From: Cyclina sinensis
Lineage: Eukaryota > Mollusca > Bivalvia > Venerida > Veneridae
NCBI GenBank assembly: GCA_012932295.1
Contig: JAAONU010000002.1
Coordinates: 33,629,485 to 33,693,484, forward strand
DNA: 64,000 nt
Direction of reading: 5' to 3'
Positions within the stretch are counted from its first letter, which is position 1. The number at the start of each line of letters is the position of its first letter. Shown here piece by piece: positions 12,201-24,200 of this stretch. The notes beneath the pieces are model-generated. The model had not been told where the DNA came from and did no database searches. It worked only from the letters and a program-made list of their open reading frames with translations. Made by a program: the position numbers and the translations under genes.

Positions 12201-15200
12201 TTCATATATCTATGACATCATAGATTGTCTCAAGATCTATAACATTTGCAACATATGTGTGATGTTATAGTTGGCAGTAAGAATGTGCAGTCTTACTGTT
12301 GAATGTCGATAGCCAGATCTGTATTTGCTTTTTAAAGTCTTATGTAAAAGCTAAATATAAGAGAGTTTATTATTAAAGGGATATACAGGCAAAAGTTTTA
12401 TGCTTCCTTTCTCATTTCTTCAATCAATATACTATAAATGTGATCGAAATAAATACAATGATCAGTCCAGGTAACAAAGATTGCCCGTTTTTAAACGAAA
12501 AACCGGGTGGTTTCCTAACCTGACCCACATGGGTCTATATAGAAAATTTAGATTTCGGGATAAATTTCGCAATGAATGATTGGACGGTTGAAGTGCCTGT
12601 CACATGATCTATGGCAAAAACCAACCCAAGAGAAATGACAATTGGTTGTTTTTTGTCATTTGACCTATTTGAAAATAATGCGGTGATTCCGTTCACATTT
12701 TATTTTAGTTAAAGAATGTTCAAGCCCGCATTTCACTTTATTCATATGGACAAACATACTGGGAATTTAAAGTTCTTCATATTCAATGTGATTTGAGCAA
12801 ATGATATCAGTTAAAATTTTTGGGGATTCACTTGCCTGTGTATCCCTTTAAAGAATTGAGGTTTACTTTTTGAACAGTTTGTATAAACACAACCAAAGAA
12901 TAGAGGTAAAACTAGCTTGATAATTGTGTAGGCATTGCTTTGTCTTTTGTGATAATCTGGTTTTTCAGACTACATCGTATCAAAGTAGTCTGATCATAGA
13001 AAGTAAGAACCGTGATCTTTGCTGTCTTTGCACTTGTATTCCTTCCCTGCAAGAAAGTCATCTTTAAAATGAAAATTGAAACCTCTGTGTTGAACATTAT
13101 TGTCATAATTACACCATGCTTAAATGAGTTTAGTGATTTCTGTTTCTGATTCAATGGCTCGAAAATATATATATTAGAGTGGGGTGGGGGTTGGGGGATC
13201 AGTTTAGAGTGAAAAATGAAAATATTATCTTTTTGCAGCTGTTGTATTACAACGCTTTGTTTTCTCATTATTGCTTACCTAGCTGGGCGAGTGCGACCCA
13301 ACCCTGGCCGTATTGCTGACTATGACCCAGCGGAGCATTTTAGTGGAGGAGGAACTCCATATTCTAACAGGAACTCGGGAGGGGCTAGACAGGTCTACGA
13401 CTCTAATATTGGACGAGGTGAGGTCACAAAGTTTTTCAGACTTGTTTAAAAACACCGTCACTTGGTCACATTTCAGTGCAAATCTGATACACATATTGCT
13501 TTTCATATTAATTTCTTTTTAATACTTTTCACACAGATTGAAACTTGATGATTTTTTTTTCAAATTTTGGTTGGTACACATGATTTTACAATAAAACCTG
13601 TTCATCTACCAGATTTGGTAGAAATTGGATTGAAATGGTATGTTATAGCAAGCACTGTTTGAGAATGGTGTTGACAAAAGGAGCTTTTAGAAAGCTTAGG
13701 GCAAAGGAGTGCTTACTTCTTGTAGACTTTAGATAATTGGCTTTTGTATGCATGTTGTTTTTCAGGTCTAAAGTGACATTTTGTGTTCAGTGTAACACTG
13801 CTGATAGAGGTACATTAAAACAAATATGATGACGGAGAAATTTATCATCAGATATCTGTATTAAATTTCCTTATTAATGTTTGACTGTTTCTTTATGTAC
13901 TAAATATGTTATTGAAAGAAGAATAGGAATTTAGAAAATAATTTTAACAGAAAAGAAAGAGGGTTTGGTACAATAAAGGGGTATCTTCTTTGTGTTTCAA
14001 AACCTGAAGAGTATTATTCAAAGAAGTTAAAAGGAATTGTACAAGGTTCCAGTAAGGTTCTTGCTTAAGATGAACAAGAAACTGATAATGAAAGACCATC
14101 ACAAGCCTCATATTGATAAGGAAGTAGTAGTGATAACTTGCGTTCCGTTATCACTTGGGTCTGCAACAGTTTTGTATTCTACTAGTATTAATGTTCACAC
14201 TAGAGTTCATAATGTAACAACTGAGTATATTTAAAATATAGATCATAGCCGAATGTTGGCCTACCAGGCACAGAGGTTTCACAGTAAGTCAGGAATGTGC
14301 CATGAAAACTCATAACATTGTTCTAAACACAGCAGGGAATTCTTTGTGCTTGTAGTGTCATGAAACACAGATACATAAAAAATTGGGTGTTTCTTGCTGG
14401 CCAGAACTGAGTCAGCTGCAGGGTTTCAGTTCTTTGTAGAGCATGTTTCTAAGTTAACTGTAATTGGAATTGAATAGCTGCTTTTGAAAAAAAAAATCTG
14501 TTTTTTTTTTTCCTTCCTGTTTTGGTTTTCTTAAATGGTCACTTGAAGGAAACCAGAAAGTTGAGATTTCTAGATGTATGGAACACTACAAGTATATGGA
14601 CTTTCCTGTGAGGATTTGAAACCAGTTTACCACCTTGTACACATATATCTGTACTGAGAAGCCATGGTCTGGGTGTGGTCACTTTGCTGGGCTTAATCCC
14701 CAAGGCACCTACCCTGCTGGCCTGTTTGGCACCCAAATTCTTTATGGCTGTCTTGATTTGTTTGAAGCCCACATAGAAATGTGTGTGCCTGTTCAAAGTA
14801 ATTTTTACCACATCTAAATGTTAGCTCAAAGTATTAATTCAGTATAGTTGATTATTGTAGGACATCTATTTCAGATATAGACATGTATTATCTGTAGTAC
14901 TTAATTGTTGCAGTCAAACTTACTGTGAAAAAAAGAATATGAAATTAGAAAATGCATGTTTTCAGTCAAATATTATTGCCATAAAAACTTAAGGAATTAC
15001 AGCACATAGAAAACTTCTTTTTATGGAGACAGTAAGTTGGGCTGCTGTTAGCTATCAAAGTAGCTAATATTAGGAATTTATTATCTAGATAAAAATTGGT
15101 GAGTAATTCAGTTAATGTTCAGAAGAGATATTACATAAAATTTTGTATTTGAGAGACTGAAAGACAAAGAATCCAGAAATAATACCATCCAGAAAGGAGT

Positions 15201-18200
15201 CTTCAAAAATTATAGAATGACTTATTTCATGTAAATTATTTGAGTTCTCAGGGTACAGAGATATTTTTTATTTAATGGACAAATGTCAAACAAGAAGAGT
15301 TATAAATTGGTCACAAGTTAGAATCTTAGAATTTCATAATGTCAAGGTCATATTGAAGAAATTGAAATCAATGTCAAGGTAAAAGAGATTGTAAATGTTA
15401 CTTTTTTTAAACATGTTAGTTGCACTTAGTTTAAGAACCAGATTCAAGTAAAAATGGACAATCATAACAAAAGTGTAGTTTTATTTTTATTAGGACAAAA
15501 ATTTCTTCTGAAGTTAAATTTAATAATGTGTGACTTAGAGACCCTGATGTTATAAAGTGTATGTTATGATATGTATAGTAGCAATGTATATAGGTGTTGC
15601 AAGAAATCTGAGATAACATATTTGTATTGTTAGAAAAGTGCTAAATTTTAACTGATCATTTTATACAGTGTGTTTACTGTTACAGAAGAAGTGTCGAATT
15701 TTTAAGGGTATACATTTAAACTACGGAACTCTGCAAGATTAAGGGAGTTGGAAAGTCAGAAATAATTAGCTGTATTTAGGCTAGAGATATTTGTTTGTTT
15801 TTGACATCCATGTCATGTGAATGAATGTTATGTGAAAATAAAAGAAAAAATACTAACATTGCCTGAAACTAAACTTACTGTAAGTTAAATGTTCATGCAC
15901 CATTAACAATTTCCGCTTTCTGAGAATGTTTGCATGAGATTTGCTTCAACAAATGTTTCCTGTTTAATCTGAGTCTAAATCCTACATTATGTAGGATAAA
16001 ATACCTTGATACATTTGATAATGTTGATAGGAATGAGGTTTCACAAATTTTCATAATAACAGACAGTTTACTAGCTATTTATGGTAACATGCAGATGGGG
16101 AAGCAGAGGGTTATAACAACGAGGAACGTCGCTCATCAAGAGGTTCTGTTAAAAGTAAGTAGGTAGTGATTTTGTAACCAGTGTATATTATTGCCGTAGT
16201 GTAACAGTGTGGCGACTACGGGCGCTTTCTGTGATGTCATGCATTAATCATACCTTTATTGGGAACTTTTATTGATAAAGAGAACAAGAACTTTAGATTT
16301 TTCAGTGCATAGTTTTTAGGTAAAATGATTATGCAGTTGTAACTATGGCCTATTTATATGCAGGATAATTTATATATATGCTTAACCAAGCCAAATGCAG
16401 TTGTTCTGTTCTTGCAAAAAATTTGTTGTCAAGGATTTAGAAGTCTTAAGGCTGAGACACAGCTGACCTGATGTATGAAAATGTACGCCAAATACTCTTC
16501 TTAAAAATCACGTAGCAAAATTTTATACAGTAACTTGGAACATGGTGAATTAATTTAGTTTTAATTCATTTTTTCAGTCTTTTTTTTATTGATAACTAGT
16601 CTCTGTAGAGTTGAACTAGTTAAGAGATTTTGTTAAATACAATGGACCCGGGTAATTGCTTTTTATACACTCCAAGGAACATGGTATATAATATCCCTGG
16701 TTGTCCTTCCATCTGTTCGTCAGTTAGCAATTGGGTGTCTGCTCATATCTGTTGAATCACATAAAGGATATTCATGAAACTTCAAATTTTTATCATTGAA
16801 TCAACATGCAGAACCCACATTTCAGGCCCATAGTCAAGGTCACAGTTCAAGATCAGCAATTTGAGCCATAGAATTATTGTCCTCTCCATATCTCCTAAAC
16901 CCCTTGCAGGTTATTCATAAAAGTTTAGTCAGATGTTATCTCTTAGGGCAACATGCAGAACAAACATTCCAGGCAGGTTGAAGTTGCACAGTTTCAGACA
17001 GTACATGTTGCAGACAAATTGTCAGCTTTCTATCTTATGAACTCCTTGAAGGATATTAAAGGATATTCATGAAACTTGTCAAATGTTTCTTCCACTGAGA
17101 CAACATGCAGAACCTACATTTCAGTTTCAATTTATTTCAGAAGCTCCTCTTCTGGTCAGTCACAGTTCAAGGTCAAATATATTTGACCCATAGAATTCTT
17201 GCTCACTCTATGTCTCTTTAAACCCTTTTAGGATTATTATGAAACTGTCAGATGTTTATCTCTTTAGATGATGTGCAGAGCCAGCATTCCAGACTCACTG
17301 AGGTTGCACAATTTTGGACAGTACTTGTTTCTGACAAATGTTTGTCTGCTTTCTGTGTCGTGAACTGCCTAAAGGATATTCATGAAACTTTGTTCAAATG
17401 TTTCTTTCACTGAGATGACATGCAGAACCCACATTTCAGAAGCTCCACTTGCAGGTCGAGGTCACTTTTCAATGTCATAATTGTGTTGTAGAATTCATTC
17501 CCGTCAGCTCCATGTCTCTTAAACCCCTTTAAGGATTTTTACAAAACTTTTGTTAGATGTTTACCTCATTCAGGTGGTGTATGGAACCAACATTCAGGAA
17601 CACTGAAATTGCACAATTTTGGACAAGACATGTTTCGGACAATTTTGTTTTGTCTCTTTTCCATGGTTGTGCATTACCCTCATTTCAGAAGCACACCTTC
17701 AGCGGTGCTCTTGTTTGATATTACCTTGGTACATGAATTTTTGGACTGATGTAGATTATCAGTAATACTAATTTTTAGGACAGTAGAGGTTTTTTTTTTC
17801 TTTATTACTCTTTCTCTTAGTACCGTGGTTCTTGGTTAGATTCTGAAGATCCATATAAAGGAAACTGATGGCAGTGCAAATTGTAACAGTTTGATTTGAA
17901 TGTTAAATATTGAATGCTGTCCTTAAATGTTTTAATACACCTATGTTTTGTGACTAACGAGAGATACTGCACATACTGTTGACAAGTTGTATTAGTGATT
18001 TTAGTTCAGATATAGATATTATCATAGTAATACATAAAGTAATATAGATATAGCTAGTTGATAAAAAGTGTTTAAAATTTTAGCTTTGCTTACTTTCTGC
18101 TAGAGACAAATGAAAAGAACTGTTATGTAGACATGATTGAAAAATTAAAACTGTGCATTTAAGCCTTGCTGAATTGTTATACACAGAGCTATTTGTATCC

Positions 18201-21200
18201 TTAGTATATTGTGTCAGTAGGTTTATACAGAATCCCTTTTTATACAGCTGAAATATTTACTGGAATGAGATAGCAGTTTTTCAGTGCTGATTTTTGATTG
18301 TTTGGTATACTAACTTTTTTGCCTATAAATCACTTGATAAAGCTTCTGAGAAGAGAATTGTTTTGATGCATCCTATTTATCCATCAAATTGAAACACCAG
18401 ATTTTATAAGGTAGACAGTCAGTCCTCAGATTTTTAGGGATCTGTCTCTGTCACAGTAGAGTTAGTGCATAGTATATCATACTTTTTCATTTTTAAGCAT
18501 TCAGGTTTTGCTTATATTCACTTATTATAAATTCTTGAGTGGTGAAGATACTGGCATTGAGGCAAAAAGCAAAGTAATTAGAAAATATATATTATTGATT
18601 TGGCTCATCTGTGATTTTAGTACATAAAAGGTAGTGCTAGCTTGAGATTGCAGTGCTTAAATGCTGCCATAGACTTTGCATAGGGAAGAGGCAGAGCACA
18701 GTGCCATGTAAGCTGACATATTAAAAGTTTGTCTTGTTTTAGAATTAGATCAGTCGTACATTACAAACATGTGCAAAGCTGGTAACCTGTTGGCAACTGA
18801 TAGCGTAATTTAACATTGCACAATGGATAGGGCATGGTACTACAATCATTTACACAAGACAGTAGACATTAGCTTTAAACAAAGTTTTGCACTATGCATG
18901 AAGCATGGTGCTTCAGTTTTTGAGTAAATAATTGCACACTGTGTGTGTTGCATGGTGATTGATGTGTTGTACATTCTATAGATCGTGTTCAGAGGTTTTC
19001 CTCGTCGGGAGATGAGGAACAGGCACGACGTGAGTATTGCATCACAGCTTTCTCTTACTAATATACTGTTGAGTCACATCATTTGGCAGTGGTCTAATTT
19101 TTGCAGTTTTTGCATAAAAGAAATGCAAGCCAACAAAGAGAACACAGGTGTATATGAATTATGTCGAAAAAGATGTAATCGGAGGTATTGAAATAGAAAT
19201 CGGCAAAAATTGACCTCTGCTGAAGTTAGTTTCTTCAGTATCACTGCTTGTGGTTCATGTGGTGTCAGCTGTATAATGTATTCTGGAAAAGCTTGGAAAG
19301 ATTAGGTCACTGTTTCCTGCTAGTTTCTTTAATCTGTTTATTTATCTAGTCTATTTTTGTTCCATACACATAGCTGTATTTGAAAAAAGAGCATATTTTC
19401 CTTTGATACATTAGTTAACTGTCAGTCAAATTGAGCAGAAATTTAATAAAAAAAATAAAATAAGAAAAAGCAAACTTAGGGCAAAAGGTCACTTGCTTAC
19501 TCATTACTATAAAAGTATATACAATTTGGAATGTTGTAGAATTAATATAATAAAAAGATACAGAAATGTATTCACTACACAATTGTTTTAGAAATTACTT
19601 GGTAATGAAAAATACCTTTGGAAAAGTGATCTAAATGTTTCCTGTTACTTTATTATTGGTGCAGTTTTTTGTTTGGTTTTTATAAAGTGGAATGTTATTG
19701 AAGGATTTTTGTAGTTAAAGACATAAAGGTATCATTATTTACTATGTTAGAAGGTGTTAACACTAATATAGATAACTTTTGTGGCATGTAATATTGCTAG
19801 ATTTTCATTGTTTGGGTTTTGTGCAACTGTATACATGTTTATTGTTTTTAAACCCAGTTTATTAGTTGTGGGAAACAATTAATATATACCTGTACATATA
19901 ATGTTATATTATGAAGATGATTTTAATAATGGTCTTTATATGCATAAATTTTTTTTGAGAGAAATTGGTTTTTGTTTCAGTTTTGATGAAAATTTAATTG
20001 AACAAAATTTTTTCTTCGAATTTCTTTGGTTGATGGATCTTTAGGATAGTAATATTTCTTTAAAAATATTGTGGACCATGACATAAAATAATATTTAGAA
20101 GCAATAAGCACTCGGTTGTAGTTAGCATGTATCTGTGTGTGACTCGTAATGTCCTGTTGTCAGTTAAATGACCAAGTGTAGTATTCAGTACTGTTCTGTA
20201 AAGTTTGCTATAGATACAAGTCATGTTGCTTGTGTAGTCATGTTATGCTTTCTTGATTTCTGACTTTCCGTACACCTTCAGTAATAGAATATTGTGAAAT
20301 ATAAGTTACCTTTTGTTCTTTCATATCTTTGCTTCTGTGTTCATTTAGCTTAAGCAATTTTGAGAGACTCATTTACTTTGATATATTTATTTCCATCTGA
20401 ATTTGCTAGGAAGTTATGCTTCTTTGCAGAGAAATAGAATATTGTTGCATAAATCTTGAGTCTACTCTGTACAGGGAATATTGTAGAAGTCACTCTGACT
20501 TGGCTCTAAACAAGCTATTTCCGCTGTTGGTTTGTACTGTTTTATCTGTGAGAAACTCTCAGTATATGGAGAATTTCATTACAGATAATTACAGTTGCTT
20601 TCGTAATAAAATAAAGGAGCAATTGACAACTTGTAAACTGTGTTTCTGTCGGTTCATATACAGTGGCAGAATAAGAGTTAAGCACATTTTGATGGTTGGT
20701 ACCAGTTGACTGGTACTACCCCACCTAACAACTTTATAATAGTATACAGTAAAGTCTCGCTATTAAGACCACTTTGGGGACCTGGGAGAAGTGGTCTTAT
20801 TATCGAGTCGGTCTTAATTCCGATACCCGTGCTAGCCTTCAATCAATTTCTCTTCTGTTTTAAAGGATTATCATTAGCTATAATAACCTTGTTGAAAAGG
20901 TAAATTATGGAAAAATACTAATGGCATCAATTTTATTCTACAATAACATGATATTTTTTTTCACATAATTTTCATGTTATTGCGACATAAAATGAATTAA
21001 AATTCGAAAGTATACAGTGCAATTTTTCTTTCAAGCTGTTTTCATAATTAGCAACACTGAAATCCTACTGTACACGATTTATTTTTGACAGTTTTTCACT
21101 CGTAGCCGAAATAATGTACCTATCCGAAATTGGGCATTATTAACACCTATTTCGTCTTTCATAACGTATTTCTTTGTTCTGCATTAATCAGTACCATTTT

Positions 21201-24200
21201 TATGATACAAACATTGAAGTATATAATAACTTTCCTTTAAATTACTAATAGCCTAAAGTTTATTAATGTTAATTTTTATAAATTGTACCGCAAATCGTTC
21301 AAACCTTGCTGACGATTGTCGTATTATGTTGTTTATTGGTGATAATTGTTGACACGTCTCATTTTAGTAAACAGTTAATGGTCGTCTTATGGGGTCCCAC
21401 TTTCATTGTAAAATGGGAATTCGGACCCGAAAAAGTGGTCGTAATACGTAGTAGCGGGTCGGTCGTAATATCAGACCTTACGACCATTGAATTATATAGC
21501 AAAAAAGCGGTCGTAATATCGATTTGCCCGCAAAAAAGGGTCGGTCGCAAAGCGAGACTTTACTGTACAATGTAATATGTACAGATTATCTTAAAAGTTG
21601 TTAAAAGGTATTTTAATTTTAAACATGTTTCACCATCTTGAAATAATTTTTCACACTCAGATTACTTCCTTCAGCTTATGGCTTTTATAGCAAGACTGAA
21701 ATAAAAGATAATCATGAATTTACTAATTGCTTTATCTTACGGTATAAACAGGCAAAATCTGTATCTTTGTAACAGCTGTAAAAATACACTGTTTAACCTT
21801 GAACAGTTTAATGCTTTGAAAATTGTCTCATTAACTGTTTCAATATTTCAGGATTTTATTGTAGGAATCGTATTCCTGATTCACAAAAAACACATCTTAC
21901 TTTGTACTTGTCTTTAGTTTACAAGTATTCTTGAACATAAGCACAGATGATCAACAGACAGTGTAACAAATGTTTTATAGAAAGATGTTGTTAAGTTTGA
22001 AAGTATATGACACATTTTGTTATACAAAATCCAGTTGAAATTACAATATTCAGTACAATTGTATAATATAATGTCCATTAACTTGTAGGATATTTAAAGG
22101 TACGCTTAGTTACCTTGCAATGTTATATAAACTAGTCTGTCTTACTCTCTTCAGAGCTCAGCTAGCTTTTAGTCAGTAGACATTGTGTCATCTTAAAACT
22201 AGAGGTTTTGTACAATTACATATTTGATTAATTGTTACTGAAAAAAAAGAAACTTTTTGAGACAGATTCTGTAACTACTTTAACTATCTGGGTTTTTTAA
22301 AATAGTTCATTGAAATAGCTGAGGGTCATGTTCTTTTAAAAAGCCAGCAGATAAAAACTGCTGCACACACATAAACATGTATTTTTTGGAAAAATCACCA
22401 TTAATAAGATTTTTCCTCGTGATATACTGTGAAATCATTAATATTCGTGGGGGATTAATTTTCGTGGATTTCGTGGTTCAGGTAACCCACGAAATCAAGT
22501 CCCGACGAACAAATTGTGCCAAAGATAATGTTAAGTATGCCCAATCAGTCAGCAGCGCCAAAAAGATGTGAGTCGTGGTTCGTAGTTGGTACATCTTTCG
22601 TAGACAAGTTGTGTGCTTAACCGCGGCTTTTTTGTACTTCATTCAATGAATCAACGATAAACACAGGTATGAATCGGATACTAAACCGATAGATGATTTT
22701 TTTTCAGGTGTGTACCCGTATTGTGTTTGTTTACTAAGTGCATCCAAACTGAAAGTAGAAATTGTAGTGACGTAGCGTCACGTGTCTGTCAAACCGCACT
22801 ATACTGCGGATGCTATTTGCAGTTATACGGCCCCTGAAAGAAATGTTCAGTTTTAATGATATTGGGTAAACTATTATTACTTTGGAACTTAATACTTAGT
22901 ATAGTAAATTGATATAAATACTGTATTTTGTTGTACTAATTACAATGCTGCACACAAAAAGGTTAATTGGCGCTAATTTAGGTTGCATTATCAAAGACGG
23001 AAGGCCGACGTTTTTTACAGCTTAAAAAAATCACAAAGACCGTTTTTACACACCTTAAATTTTAACAATGAAAAAGATGCGCAACATATTACAAAGTATA
23101 ACTGACACTTGACACTTGTTAATTGAGAAGACCGATCGATAGGTTAATTACCATAGTAACGAATCTTCGGTTGTTTGGTCAGGTGGAAAAACGTTAACTT
23201 TCATGTGTCAACAATTTCAAAGCACAAATGCCAGATATTGTCGAATGTTGAAATCAACGAATTTTCGGCCCGTATTGTTTTTACCTGGCAATAGAATTCC
23301 ACGAATTTACGACCCCACGAAATTGCCTTCTGTCGGCAAACCACGAAATTTTATGCCCTCGAAATTAAATGATTTCACAGTAGCTGTTTCTTACTATTTC
23401 TTAAAATATTGTGCCAGATGTCAAGGTCATATTTTTGTCTGAGAGATTCTAAAACAGAACCCATATGTTAGAACTTAGAAATACACCACTGTGTTGGTAG
23501 GCACCCTGGGAATGCTGAAGTTGGGTATCAGTATTTTATGCTTTAACACAGGCGGAAAGGATCATGAATATTTAATATTTCTTGTAACAACTATTGAATA
23601 TTTAAACCAGGACATACACCTGTAAAGTACATCTCAGCTACAGGTAGAATTGACTTAACTAAGAAAATGTCACTTACAGTTTACAATATTTACAGTGGAG
23701 CAGCCCCAAACCCGTAAAGTTGGCTCAATAAGTGACTACGATCCTCTGAATGAAAGATATGGCTCTATTGCTGGTCAGCAACCAGACAAAAGATGTAAGC
23801 ACAGGGTATAATTCTTATCTCACCAATGGCAAGCTTTTTCATTTATCTTTCCTCAGTTATAATCTATTTTGCCTAAGTATAATTTAATCTTTTTTGCAGT
23901 TTTATAGCAGACTTTCCTTTAATTGAAAAATGATTATACATTTTCAAAATACAAAAATTTATTATGCTTAGATGTTAAACAGTAGGGAGAGTAAAACTGT
24001 CTCACCTTGAGCTTTGGATTGAAATGAATACTGTTTATACTGTTTCTCAGCCCAGCCAGTGCAGCCACCTCCGCAGCAGTTTCAGCCCCCACCTCAACAA
24101 TACCAGCCCCCACCCCCTGCAGAACCTCAGCAACCCAGAGATAGCTTAGCTGGAAAAGGGGTAAGTATTTTATTCATTAATGAAAATAACTGATACCTTT

